Counted from the first letter of the stretch, positions 1 through 12,039 are shown. The stretch: DNA of 64,000 nucleotides from Dendrobium chrysotoxum (GCA_019925795.1 CM034307.1:13165197-13229196); one strand, 5' to 3'. A program made the numbers and translations. The notes: generated by a model not told the origin, from the letters alone.

Positions 1-994
1 TATTGTTAATTACATTGAGTTAATTATTTATTAAAAGACTTAAGAATCTAAAGCACTTATGTCTTCCAAAATGGAAGCAAACATAGCACATAAAAGCCCA
101 ATTAATTATTTAGAGACCCTCAAATCCAATGCATATGTATTTTCTAGCATGATTTGAATACAAAGCATAAGGGTCTTCTTGCTATTTAAAATTGATTAAG
201 GACCTTTTAAATCCAATGCTAATGTGCCTTCCAAAAGAATCAAATACAAAGCATGAAAGGTCTTTTAGTTATTTGTTTAGTTCTTTAATTAATGGATTCA
301 TTTCATTAGTTCAAGTTTAATTATATTAATTATGAAATCTTATTTTTGTTTGAGATGATTAAAATGAGATTATTATTCATTGATTTTTATTTACTTTAAT
401 AATTTAATTTTTTTAAAAGATTTATCTGAGTTTTTCTCTATTAATTTTTAATTAATATGTTAGAATTATTTGAGTGTAATTATTTGGTTTTATTTTAGAA
501 TTTTGTTTTATGTTTCATATAATTATTGATGATCTCTTTATTTAATTTAATTTTAATTTACTTATTTTATTATTATGAATTTATTTAATTAATATTCCTT
601 ATTTATTAAAGTTTGATTAATTCACATTATTTATATTTGATTATTTATTATTATTATTTTTATTATACATTATGATTTTTTGAAAATCATGGTGAAAATT
701 TTTAAATGTCGGTGATAAATCAAGATTATGCAACCCTAGGCTTGCCATTAAAGAATAAAATCCTACTTACTAGTGGGTTATTGGGTCTGAAAATTAAATG
801 CAGGGGTTTCTACAAAAACCTAAGGTTTAAGAAATCCTAGTCACAAGCAAGGCTTAGAGGACCTAGGGGCTCTAAGTTTCAGATATTTACCTCACTGGAG
901 CAAGTCAACGGTGTAACTAGCCGTAGCACCTCCATTTCAATGAAATGAATGCGACTAAAAGCTCCATAGCTTCGTCATCCAAATCATCTCCAAT
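1..994. other. AT-rich flank, no gene recognised
   Basis: This stretch is strongly AT-rich with short reading frames only. From about 690 it becomes less AT-rich. Read on the minus strand, about 905-1000 contains a short open stretch (GDDLDDEAMELLVAF) with a possible splice donor (GTAAAT) at its left end and an acceptor-like TTTGCAAG at its right end. That could be a relic exon, but I cannot assign it to a family. I see nothing else here. Confidence 0.4.
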
Positions 995-2433
995 GTACCT
1001 TGCAAATAACTTGAAGAGAGAAATAAGTGTCAGAATTTAATGTATTTTTAACTTTTGGATTCATTTGTATAAGAAATATACATCTAAACATAAGATGAGA
1101 AGTTTAAAAGACATGAAACCACCTCAATTTTAATCAAGATTCATTAGATACAATATCATTTGCTAACAAAATTTGTTGTAAAGGCTCTTTATATTCAACA
1201 TATAACAGGTAAAATATGAAAAGAGGGAGAGAGAGAGAGAGAGTAAATATTAGAATTTAGAAATCAATTTCTTTATAAGCAACAATGCTATTCATGTATA
1301 TTAACATCGACATGAGAACATTCCCTGATTCATTTGATATGAGATTGACATTCATTTCTATTACCTACAAACAAACTTAACTAGTATATGAATAAAATCT
1401 ATGTTTAATGAATGCTATAGGTATTTTATCTCATCATAATTGTATTCCCTGAAATATGATTACAAACAAAAATTAATGAGTGATTTCATGCCAAATATAA
1501 ATTTTCCTTATTTTGGCCAAGCACTAAGTACATGTCAAAGATCAATGTATACTTCTCTATGTGGTGATTAGTGAAACAATTCAAGTTTATAAGTACATTT
1601 CATTGCATGCTAATTGATCCTCAATTGATGACTCATATCACATACATCAACAAACTAATTTTTCTTCCATTAACCTTATTGAGAGGCCATAATTAATCTA
1701 TCAATTATTTAGGGTTTAGGGTACCTTGCAAATAACTTGAAGAGAGAAATAAGTGTCAGAATTTAATGTATTTTTAACTTTTGGATTCATTTGTATAAGA
1801 AATATACATCTAAACATAAGATGAGAAGTTTAAAAGACATGAAACCACCTCAATTTTAATCAAGATTCATTAGATACAATATCATTTGCTAACAAAATTT
1901 GTTGTAAAGGCTCTTTATATTCAACATATAACAGGTAAAATATGAAAAGAGGGAGAGAGAGAGAGAGAGTAAATATTAGAATTTAGAAATCAATTTCTTT
2001 ATAAGCAACAATGCTATTCATGTATATTAACATCGACATGAGAACATTCCCTGATTCATTTGATATGAGATTGACATTCATTTCTATTACCTACAAACAA
2101 ACTTAACTAGTATATGAATAAAATCTATGTTTAATGAATGCTATAGGTATTTTATCTCATCATAATTGTATTCCCTGAAATATGATTACAAACAAAAATT
2201 AATGAGTGATTTCATGCCAAATATAAATTTTCCTTATTTTGGCCAAGCACTAAGTACATGTCAAAGATCAATGTATACTTCTCTATGTGGTGATTAGTGA
2301 AACAATTCAAGTTTATAAGTACATTTCATTGCATGCTAATTGATCCTCAATTGATGACTCATATCACATACATCAACAAACTAATTTTTCTTCCATTAAC
2401 CTTATTGAGAGGCCATAATTAATCTATCAATTA
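995..2433. repeat. 713-bp tandem duplication, two near-identical copies
   Basis: Copy 1 (995-1707) and copy 2 (1721-2433) run from GTACCTTGC to TAATCTATCAATTA with a period of 726 bp. I noticed no differences on reading, and the (GA)n tract inside has the same length in both copies. The copies are separated by 13 bp, TTTAGGGTTTAGG. Because (GA)n tracts change length quickly, the duplication is probably recent; an assembly artefact is the alternative. Neither copy contains a recognisable gene. Confidence 0.9.
1708..1721 (+). repeat. Two telomere-type units at duplication junction
   Basis: The bases between the two duplicated copies read exactly two units of TTTAGGG, the usual plant telomere repeat. 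The last G is shared with the first base of copy 2. The first TTT could instead come from the poly-T tail of the SINE found at the equivalent point in copy 2. Confidence 0.7.
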
Positions 2434-2561
2434 TTTTTTTTTTTGGAGCATTTAAGCCAATTAAGGCAAACTCACACACACAACTCATACGCAAAGACTC
2501 GAACCTAAAATCTCTTAGTTGAAAGCCTAAGCTCCCAACCAATAGATCAAGGTGAGCTGTG
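2434..2561 (-). mobile_element. tRNA-derived SINE with target-site duplication
   Basis: On the minus strand this reads as a tRNA-like head with a box B (GGTTCGAGTC, complement of 2496-2505) and a weak box A near 2540-2555, then a short body ending in an A tail (the T run at 2434-2444). It is flanked by a 14-bp direct repeat, TAATCTATCAATTA, at 2420-2433 and 2562-2575. SINEs are transcribed by RNA polymerase III and moved by LINE machinery; L1 elements, a possible helper, are present in this window. The family was not identified. Confidence 0.8.
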
Positions 2562-2575
2562 TAATCTATCAATTA

Positions 2576-2698
2576 ATTGTATGATAAATCTACATTTCAA
2601 TAGAAGTATTGGAAACATCAATTTTATGCCAAAAAAAAGGCTTCATATTATAAGGCTGAATTAATCTATTGCTTGCTTTTATAGGGGAAATAAATGGC

Positions 2699-2743
<45 letters not shown>

Positions 2744-3498
2744 TTCATTCATTCAAATCATTATATATATTCCAAATGTATCTCTACACCACAAATCAAT
2801 ATAGATGCGCATGGTTCAGCAAATCTTTCACATGACACAAAATTAAGTAGAGTATATTCATTTTATGAGTGAATGAAACATTGATTACGCATATATATAA
2901 ATGTAGAAGAGAGAGGTGAGTGCGACTTCATTTATACATCCTTAAGTGTTCTAAAAAAAGAATAGGATGAGTATTAATTTGTCAATTCATAACAAACTAT
3001 ACGTTTAAATATAGACCTTTGTTAAAAAAGAAATTTTCATGCTAATGATGTGAGGAAATTATTAATCCGATGTTGATATTATGATTAAATATAGACCTTT
3101 GTTAAGAAAGAAATTTATATATGTTCGATTTTGATGGAGCTGCATTAAGAAAGAAATTCATTACCAACTTTTCTATCAAATCAAAATTCTTGAATATATA
3201 CGTTTTTTTTATCATAATGCTCATATTAATAAAACTTTAACAAATTCTCATGGTCAAATAAACTTGTCGAGTTAAATAAGAAGGAATAAGAATTGAGAGA
3301 GCCTAAAAAAAATTACGAGTGATTTTTTGTTTAAAGGAATGTGAATTTGAATAAATTTCAGTATATATAAACCTCATTCTGACCAAATCGATAAATAAAA
3401 TTTCTACATAAATTAAGTACAATCATTTTGCCAAAAAAAAATTACATTTAAATCATTTATAAATCTAAATAGAACAAGATAGGCAAAGTTCATTGGAA
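2576..3498. other. AT-rich interval without genes
   Basis: Apart from the TAT microsatellite I see no coding potential or element here. The T-rich and A-rich runs are typical of intergenic plant DNA. Confidence 0.5.
2700..2754 (+). repeat. (TAT)n / (TCAT)n microsatellite
   Basis: About fourteen TAT units are followed by three to four TCAT units. A reading frame through it encodes only a tyrosine run and is not a gene. Confidence 0.95.
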
Positions 3499-3726
3499 TC
3501 AATGTAAACGACAAGGCTTATCGAATTTTCCTTTAATAAATCTAATGGTCATCTCGTTAATGGTGTATAAGGCTGCTGCATCATATTCGAGATCAACTTC
3601 CAGATCAACATGGATATCAAAATGATCTAACTTCAAGAAAAATGAAGAAAAAGGTACAACAAGAACAATTGGTATATCAAACATGCCAGAACATTCAATC
3701 TTCCATGACAGTGATACATAATTCTT
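3499..3726 (-). pseudogene. Unidentified ORF, possible gene fragment
   Basis: A minus-strand frame is open for about 75 codons, ending at the stop at 3499-3501. The first ATG is at 3684, but the frame is open 14 codons further upstream, so this may be a terminal exon rather than a complete protein. The product has a hydrophobic stretch (IPIVLVVPF) followed by an acidic segment (DHFDIHVDLEVDLEYDAAAL) and a basic end. I do not recognise the family. The region to its right (3840-4130) is GC-richer and has an ATG followed closely by a splice-donor-like GTAAT on the same strand (3996 to 3970), so both could be parts of one decayed gene. Confidence is low. Confidence 0.25.
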
Positions 3727-4253
3727 TTATATCAACTCATACAATCTTATAAATGAACTAAATATGTATGTATATATTTTTATTGGACTTTATATAGAGC
3801 AATATCATCAGACAACTGACATGAAAAGAAGAAAACTTGCTTCAGCAAGTCAAATGCCTAGGATCTCTTTCCTCAAGCTTTAGCTCTTGATTCCCCTCAC
3901 GATCTAAACTCGATGTGTATAGAAAATCTAAGAAAGAGGCCTGGTGGATTTTGGAGGGTGACCGACAATATTACCTGGGGCTAAATGGCCGGCCATGGAG
4001 CAAGTCTAGGCGATGAAAGTGTCGGGTCTAGACGACGGCGGCTAGGTGGAGTGGTGGTATCAAGTTAGTTGGGTAGGTATAGGCTAGAAGATATAGTGGG
4101 ATGCAATGGATTAGAGGGTTGATGAACAACGTTATTATAAATATGTCACTGATGGCACTTTTTGGCATGCTTCATATAATCATAAATCATAGTCGGCCAA
4201 TAATAATATAGGCATTTAATTTTGATTTTTATCTTAGGTCCGGACTGATTAGC
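3727..4253. other. Interval with GC-richer patch, no gene assigned
   Basis: The segment from 3840 to 4130 is clearly richer in G and C than its surroundings. On the minus strand it has an ATG in good context (GCTCCATGGCC) at 3996 and a possible donor 22 bases later. No homology is recognised. Confidence 0.25.
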
Positions 4254-4997
4254 ATGGATGAAGATGGTGGAGTAATCTAAAGAATTATGAAAATGATTTA
4301 AGGCTCTATCAATCCCTAAATAATGCTTGATTATTTTTATAGAAAAATTATAAAAACTCCACTTAATATATGTAAGTATACATGATGAATTAAGTAATTT
4401 AGTGATAGAGTAGAGTATCGATCCTACGTGGAAGAATGTTTACTTTCAAATACTAATAATGTCTACTTCAACTATAACAATTATGTTGCTCAATTAAAAT
4501 AATTTTGGTGGAGATTCAATCATTTAATTTAAAATAAAAAATAATTAAATGTAATACTATTTGGATATATTTTTTTTTGGATGGATATAATATATATGCA
4601 ATATGTTTCCTAATGATTCTCTTTTATATTGATGTTATTCAGAGCATATGCATCACGGACCACTCAGTCAAGTGTTAAGAGATAAAAAATAGATTTAACT
4701 CTTCTAACCTCAATGCCACTCTAAACTCTCATAGTCTGTCACCTAATAAAATCTTAGAAGAATAAGTAAAGCGTGTACTGTTAAAACCTCCGCATGACAA
4801 TTCATCTCTATAGATTTGATACATAATAAGCACTATATGTATTCCTACATCATACCAATCCAGCATACCTAGTTGTTCCTGATTTCCTATTTCTAGGTTC
4901 CACATTATATATGATATTAGCAATACATATAGCCACTATGTGCATTAAATGAAAACCTGGTATATTAAAAATATAATGAAATTTTTAATGAAGAGAA
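4254..4997 (-). mobile_element. Athila-type gypsy LTR remnant, left part
   Basis: From about 4254 to 4680 this matches, in the same order and orientation, the LTR next to the minus-strand gypsy element (49332-49475 continuing at 52218-52560). Shared blocks include the GTGGAGTAA start, the AGTATACATG block, GTAGAGTATC and the TATTCAGA.CATATGCAT block. It appears to be a solo or truncated LTR interrupted by Copia A at 4998. The part from 4680 to 4997 is assigned by continuity only. Confidence 0.5.
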
Positions 4998-6426
4998 TTT
5001 TGAAACTCAGGCTCACGAGTTTATGTTTTGATGATAAAAATATTGTGAATCACATCATTATCTCCTAATATTTATAATATATTTTTATTTGTGTATACTA
5101 ATATTTCAGGAACACCTTGCACCATCCAATGAAGAATCAGAGCTCAAGATTGGGTAGAATAGGTTATGCATTGAAAAGTTTGTAATATACATTAATGTAA
5201 TTTTGATTTCTTGAGTTTACTCCTGTAAAGGTGTTTGCCAGCTGGTGACCGTGCACACACACACTCAGGGACTGAGATTGAGCTAAAATCAAAAGTTTAA
5301 TTTATGAAATAATCATCCTAGATGATTTATATCATCCTGGATAATCTAATACGATCTCAAAACCCTAGCCATCATGATAATTTGGGCAAGGAATTACGAT
5401 TCAATTTTTGGTCTAATCGTCCAGGATGATCCATATCGTACTAGCCGATCTATGATAATGTTGCCTAAATTAATCCTATGATTATTCAATTAAATATGTA
5501 TAATTTGATATTCTGATCATCTTGGATGATCTGTATATCATACTGGATGATGTGTTCAAAATTTGTATTGATCGTCCTGGACTATCCTGAGATTATCCAG
5601 GACTATCAGGCCAAATTCTGCACATCATCCTGGACGATCTTTGGCAACGGAATTGAGTTTTTAGGGTTTTCTGAAGCCGTCTTTCTAAGCACATCGTACT
5701 AGATGATCCTATGATTGTACTGGAATATCTTTGCCACTAGAACTGATTTGGAAGAATTTTTGGAGCTCTCTATTTCAGCTTTCTCAAGGCACTTGATAGA
5801 TGTCTTTGGTAACCATTAAGCCTTCATTTTTTTTGGAGAAAACTTGAAGAGAGAGCTTGAAAGGGTGAGTGTAAATGGTGGAGTTTGAGAGGGAGAAGAG
5901 CCTTGGAAGGAGGATTTTCAAGGTAGTGTGAGGGGGTTCACATGGTTGCTCCGGCAAGCTTCCAGCTAAATACCATTGGATTCAAGGGTCGTCTCGAGGG
6001 AAGTTTTGGGAAGAAGAAGATCTCTTTTGTGTCAAAGGACTCAGCTACTCTGCCGCATTGGGAAAGGTGGAAGTATTTTGTAAGGTCTTCTCCGTCTAGC
6101 TGTGGGGGCTAAAGGAGAGTCATTAAAGGTTTAGTGCAATGCCTGGAGGAGAGGCTTCGGTGAGTGGATGTAGGTTAGATTAGACTGAACCACTATAAAT
6201 CTGTTGTATTCTTTCTGATTATTTTCCATATTTTATTTTACTATGATTAATGTCTTGGGAGAAATATGTGATTGATCTTTTTATTATTGATTTAATTTAT
6301 TTCCATTGCAAGTTATAAAAAGATATTTGTTTTTGTTTAAAAAACTTTTTAAATATCTAATTCACCCCCCTCTTGGTTAGCCTCGGGACTAGTTATTTAG
6401 GGTTTAACACCCCTCTCAAACTTTCA
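4998..6426 (+). repeat. Copia A LTR 1
   Basis: The LTR starts TTTTGAAACTCAGG, whereas LTR2 starts TGTTATGACTCAGG, so the terminal TG has decayed. It ends CTTTCA two bases before the primer-binding site. It contains the ATCATCC/GGATGAT palindrome cluster (about 5311-5730), one hairpin unit at 6087-6119 and a TATAAA box (ACTATAAATC) near 6190. Confidence 0.85.
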
Positions 6427-6428
6427 TG

Positions 6429-6440
6429 TGGTATCAGAGC
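6429..6440 (+). promoter_or_regulatory. Copia A primer-binding site (initiator Met tRNA)
   Basis: TGGTATCAGAGC lies two bases after the LTR end. It is the plant copia site complementary to the 3' end of initiator tRNA-Met, which primes minus-strand synthesis. The second copy, at 10371-10382, has decayed to TGGTATCATAGT. Confidence 0.9.
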
Positions 6441-6485
6441 TGGATTCATAAAATAAAATTTTGAAAAACTTTTGAATTTTGATCC

Positions 6486-7521
6486 ATGGCTAACTTTTGT
6501 AGTTGTTATGTTATGAAAGGATGTTCAATCACCTAACCATCTTTTTTGAAAATATTACTTTTGATTTTTGAAAAATTCGTATGTCTACTTTCTTGAAATC
6601 AATAGATTATTACATGTGGCATATGATTTAAACTGGTTATTCTGTACCGTCACGTATTGTAGATGGAATCAAAACTGATATTATATTTTTTGAATGGAGT
6701 AGATTATATCAAATCAATGCTCAATTGAACGCTAAATGTTTGAATTATTTTTTCTGTGCATTAAATTCTGATGATTACATGATAATATCTATATGTATTA
6801 CTGGCAAAGAAATTTTGGATAAACTGTACATTACATATGAAGGAACTAGTGAAGTTAAGCAATCTAAGTTGAATATTCTAATGCATAATTATAAACTTTT
6901 TAGCATGAAACCTTATGAGATAATTTTAGACATGTATACTAGGTTTACGTAAATTATGACATCATTACATGCTTTAGGTAAAGAATTTTCAAACTTTGAA
7001 AGGTCAATAAAATTCTACGTTGCTTGTATGATAAGTTTGGTGCCAAAGTTGTTGCTATTTATGAATCAAAAAAGTTGAATGAATATTCTATTGATAATCT
7101 AATTGGCTCACTCATTGCCTACGAGCAAGGTTTGGGTCAGAAGCTTTTGGATGAAGGTGAAACTATAGTACTGAAAGCTTAAGACATAGATGATAACGAC
7201 TCAAAAGATGATGAAAGTAAGGAGTTAGCATCAATAACAAATAAATTAAAAAGTGTACTAAAGCACAAGCATCGACATCAACAGAACTAGAACAAAGGTA
7301 AAAAAGTTAAGAATGTTAAGATTTCTTCTGATATTATTTGCTTTGGATGTAAGAAACCTGGACAAATGAAAAATTAGTGCCTGAACTTAAAAATCCTTCC
7401 TGAAAAGGAAAAGGGTAAAGCCAAGTAAATTGTAATAAGGGTAAATAATGCAAAGCAAAAAATCTCCTAGGCAAACCTAGCTTTTGAATCATCAGACCAG
7501 GAGCGAGATGATGTGGATTAA
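6486..7521 (+). pseudogene. Copia A gag, first copy, decayed
   Basis: It begins ATGGCTAAC, as Copia B gag does, and follows it with several stops and frameshifts. Recognisable pieces are the UBN2-type gag core (ICITGKEILDKLYITYEGT near 6790-6850, then LNILMHNYKLFSMKPYE), the SKKLNEYSIDNLI block and a CCHC-like zinc knuckle CFGCKKPGQ near 7340. The frame ends SDQERDDVD then a stop. In Copia B the same point (SDQEEVCEL) continues into a coiled coil and pol, so this copy stops at a deletion breakpoint. Gag would form virus-like particles; this copy cannot make a full protein. Confidence 0.85.
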
Positions 7522-8049
7522 AGTTTTTCTTGTGTATTTGTGTTTGTTTTGTTTTTGTGATTGTTTTTATTTTTTGTATTATTTTTAAGATTTCTTTTTT
7601 ATTCCCTTTATTTTTTTTCTATATAATTGTGAATTTCTCTAATCAGCACACACATATCATATTTTTGTTTAGTATATGCTTTCAAAAATCATATCACTTT
7701 TCAAAAGATCATATTTTTTCCTAAAAATGAAAAATTTATCTCCTATTTTCTTAAAATTTTATGTTAGTTGTGATTGACTTCTCTAAAAATTAGTCAAAGG
7801 AAAGAAACTCATGATTTTATCTATCTATCTCATTTCTTTAATGAGGCTATTTCACTTTTGATTCAAAATCTTAATCAAATTACAAATTCGATCTTAAAAT
7901 TAAACTATTTCATCTCCGCACATTTTCTCTATCTCAAAGGGATCTTTTGTAAGTTGTTGAATCCATTTCATTATTTTCTTAATCAAGCTGTTCATTTTTT
8001 TCACTAGATTGAGTTTGCTTTAGTCCTTAAAATTGTAGTAAGGAAGCAT

Positions 8050-8222
8050 GTTTGTAAAAAGAAAGAAGGCACAAAATGAGCCCATAGCTAAAAAGATGCG
8101 CATTATCGCCAAAATGAAAAATCAAAAGATACACAATGTCGTCAAAATGAAAAGATACACAAAGTGTATCAGAAGATGCACAAACTGCACCAAAAACTAA
8201 TAAATAGGCACAAAATGAGCCC
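8050..8222 (+). repeat. Spacer hairpin array, Copia A unit 1
   Basis: About six short inverted repeats follow each other, most introduced by AAAAGAT or AAAGA. Examples are GATACACAAAGTGTATC (7-bp perfect stem, AAA loop), GGCACAAAATGAGCC (stem with one mismatch) and GATGCGCATTATCGCC. The same array is found at 12040-12198 and, in related form, in Copia B at 27163-27330. Confidence 0.75.
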
Positions 8223-8688
8223 ACAATGAGTTAGGTTACCTTTCTTGTATCTCTTAAATCTTAAGAAAAACCTTATATTTATTGATATTTTTGATGCTTG
8301 AGTTTGAAAATCATGACTTTAGATTCACCTCTTTGCAATAATCTTCTATTAGATATATTTCATGCAAGGAGTTTTGAAAAGATTGTTATTTCCTTCTCTG
8401 ATTTGTTCCTTGATTTAGATATTTTCTTTACAAAGTTTTTTAGCCCTCAAGAAACTTGAGTTTGGATTAACAATTTCTGATTCTCTAACCTTTCTAGGTT
8501 ATGCGTGGTCAATACATGCCTTACTAAACTTTTGAATAAAATCAAGAGGTAACTTTCTCATTCCAAGAAAATTTTGATATTTCAAACTGAGTCTTCTAAA
8601 ACTTTTTCACCAGATTAGGGACCATTTTGATCTTTTAGCCTATTTTTTTATTTTATTTTTCTATGCTTCTCTTCCTTTTGATAATATC

Positions 8689-8917
8689 AAAGGGGGAGAA
8701 CATATTATTATATTTTTGTTGTATTTGAACGTACTATTATTTTTGCATTATATATATTTGTTTTGTTTTATTTATTTTAAAATAAAAATTAAAAACAAAA
8801 AAATTGTTTTCTCTTATTTTTAAAAAAAAATTTCTTAGTGTGGGGGAGATTAGGAGAAAATTCTTTTTTTTTGTAAATTCAACCAGTAATATTTGCCATC
8901 ATCAAAATGGGAGAGAT
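8689..8917 (+). promoter_or_regulatory. Multiple polypurine tracts before LTR 2
   Basis: Purine tracts occur at 8689-8700 (AAAGGGGGAGAA), about 8838 (GGGGGAGATTAGGAG) and 8904-8917 (AAAATGGGAGAGAT, directly abutting the LTR). The last is the likely plus-strand primer. Repeated polypurine tracts ahead of the 3' LTR are, as I recall, a Sirevirus hallmark. Confidence 0.7.
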
Positions 8918-10368
8918 TGTTATGACTCAGGCTCACGAGTTTATATTTTAATGATAACAAATATTATGGATCACATCATTACTAATATTTGTAATGTATA
9001 TTTAATTGTGTGTATACTAACATTTCAGGAACACCTTGCACCATCCAATGAAGAATCAGAGCTCAAGATTGGGTATAATAGGTTATGCTGTGAAATGTTT
9101 GTAATATACATTGATATAATTTTGATTTCTCTAGTCTAGTCCTGTAAAGGTGTTTGCCAGCTTGGTGACCATGCACACACACACTCAGGGAGTGAGATTG
9201 AGCCAAAATCAGAAGTTCAATTTCTAATATAATCGTCATGGATGATTTATATCATCTTGGATGATCCAATACGATCTCAAAACCCTAGCCGCCATGATAA
9301 TTTAGGCAAAGATTTAAGATTCAATTTTTGGTCAAATCGTCAAGGATGATCCATATCGTATTGGAGGATCTATGATAATGTTGCCTAAATTAATCCTATG
9401 ATTATTCAATCAAATATGCATAATTTGATATTCTAATCATCCTGGATGATCTGTATATCGTATTGGATGATTTGTTCAAAATTTATACTGATCATCCTGG
9501 ACTATCCTGAGATCATCCAGGACTATCATGTTAAATTCTACACATCATCTTGGACGATCCTGCGATCATCCTGGATGATCTTTGGGGCAAGAATTGAGTT
9601 TTTACGGGTTTCTAAAGCTGCTTTTTTAAGCACATCATACTGGATGATCATGTGATCATCATGGATGATCTTTACCATCATAACGAATTTGGAAGGGTTT
9701 TGGAGCTTTTTATTTAAGCTTTATCAAGGCACTTGATAGGTGTCTTTAACATCCATTGAGTCTTCATTTCTTTTACAGAAAACTTGAAGAGAGAGCTTGA
9801 AAGGGAGAGTGGAAAGGGTGGAGTTTGAGAGGGAGAAGAGCCTTGGTAGGGGGATTTTTGAGGGAGTGTGAGGGGGTTCACATGATTGCTCCTGCAATCT
9901 TGCACCTAAGTACCATCGGATTCAAGGGTCATCTCGAGGGAAGTTTTGGGAAGAAGAAGATCTCTTTGGTGTCAAAGGAGCTGGCTACTTCGCCGCACCA
10001 AGGAAGGTGGAAGTGATTTTGTAAGGACTTGACCACCTAACTGCGTGGGCTAATAGAGAGTCACTAAAGGTTTAATGTAATACCTAGAGGGGAGGCTCTG
10101 AGGAGTGGACGTAGGTCAGGTTGGACTGAACCACTATAAATCAGGTGAATTCTTTCTGATTATTTTTTGCATTTTATTTTACTGTGATTAAATGCTTGGG
10201 TGAAATATGTGATTGATCTTTTTATTATTGATTTAATTCATTTCCACTGTAAGTTATAAAAAGATATTTATTTTTATTTAAAAAAGCTTTTAAATATCAA
10301 ATTCACTCCCCCTCTTAGTTAACCTCGGGACTACTTCTTTAGGGTTTAACACCCCTCATGAACTTTTA
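8918..10368 (+). repeat. Copia A LTR 2 (middle)
   Basis: It starts TGTTATGACTCAGG, the best preserved 5' end of the three, and ends ACTTTTA, where TCA has become TTA. The palindrome cluster lies at about 9231-9670. This LTR is shared by both internal units, as expected after unequal crossing over. Confidence 0.85.
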
Positions 10369-10427
10369 TGTGGTATCATAGTGGGATTCATAAAGTCAAA
10401 TTTTGGAAAACTTTTGAATTTTGATCC

Positions 10428-11472
10428 ATGGCTAACTTTTGTAGTCATTATGTTATGGAAGGATATTCAATCACCCAACCATCTTTTTTGAAAATATTAC
10501 TTTTGATTTTTCAAAAATCCCTACGTCTACTTTCTTGAAATCAATAGATTATCGCATGTGGCATATGATTTAAACTGGTTATTCTGTACCATCACGTATT
10601 ATAGATGGAATCAAAATTAATATTTTTTTTTCTGAATGGGGTAGAGTAGATCAGATCAATGCTTAATTATATGCTAAATATTTGAATTATTTTTGTTATG
10701 TTTTAAATTCTGATGATTGTATGATAATATCTATATTTATTACTGGCAAAGAAATTTGGAATAAACTGTGCATTACATATGAAGGAACTAGTGAATTTAA
10801 GCAATCTAAGTTGAATATTCTAATGCACGATTATGAACTTTTTAGCATGAAACCTTATGAGATAATTTTAGACATGTATACTAGTTTTACGTAAATTGTA
10901 ACATCATTACATAGTTTAGGTAAACAATTTTTAAATTTTGAAAGGTCAATAAAATTCTATGTCAATAAAATTCTATGCATGATAAGTTTGGTGCCAAAGT
11001 TGTTACTATTTGTGAATCAAAAAAGTTGAACGAATATTCTATTGATAATCTAATTGCCTCACTCATTTCCTACGACCAAGGTTTGGATCAGAAGCTTTTG
11101 GATGCAGATGAAACTATAGTACTAAAAGCTGAAGACATGGATGAAAGCGGCTCAGAAGATGATGAAAGTAAGGAGTTAGAATCAATAACAAATAAATTGA
11201 AAAGTCTACTAAAGTACAAGCATCAACATCAACAGAACTGGAACAAAGGTACAAAAGGTAAGAATGTTAAGATTTCTTTTGATGTTAATTGCTTTGGATG
11301 TAGGAAACCTGGATAAATGAAAAATCAGTGCCTGAACATAAAAATCCTTCCTGAGAAGGAAAAGGGTAAAGCCAAGTAAATTGCAATAAGGGCAAATAAT
11401 GCAAAGCATAAAATCTCCTAGGCAAACCTAGCTTTTGAATCATCAGACCATGAGCGAGATTATGTGGATTAA
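10428..11472 (+). pseudogene. Copia A gag, second copy, decayed
   Basis: It has the same architecture and breakpoint as the first copy. Its best preserved part is about 10975-11316, with SKKLNEYSIDNLIASLISYDQ, an acidic segment, and the zinc knuckle start CFGCRKPG, which is followed by a stop where Copia B continues with His. A local duplication of TCAATAAAATTCTATG occurs near 10950. No pol follows. Confidence 0.85.
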
Positions 11473-12039
11473 AGTTTTGCTTGTGTATTTATGTTTGTTT
11501 TGTTTATGTGATTGTTTTTACTTTTTGTATTATTTTTTAAGTTTTCTTTTTTATTCCCTTTATTTTTTTTTCTTTTCTTTTATTTTATTTTTTTCTTTAT
11601 AATTGTCAATTTCTCTGATCAGCACACACATATCACATTTTTGTTTAGTATACACTTTCAAAAATCATATCACTTTTTAAAATATCATATTTTTTCCTAA
11701 AAATAAAAAATTTACCTCCTATTATCTTGAAATTTTATGTAAGTTATGATTGACTTCTCTAAAAATTAGTCAATGGAAAGAAACTCATGATTTTATCTAT
11801 CTATCTCATTTTTTTAATGAGGCTGTTTCTCTTTTATTTAAAATCTTCATTAAATTATAAATTGAATCTTGAAATTGAACTATTTCATCTCCCTACATTT
11901 TCTCTATCTCATAGGGATCTTTTGTAAGTTATTGAATCAATTTCATTATTTTTTTAATCAAGCTGTTCATTTTTGTCACTAGATTGGGTTTGCTTTAGTC
12001 CTTAAAATTGTAGAAAGGAAGCATATTTGTAAAAAGAAA

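Noticed and set aside
2490..2561. A tRNA gene
   Set aside because: The box B and cloverleaf-like head belong to a SINE with an A tail and target duplication; no complete tRNA can be folded.
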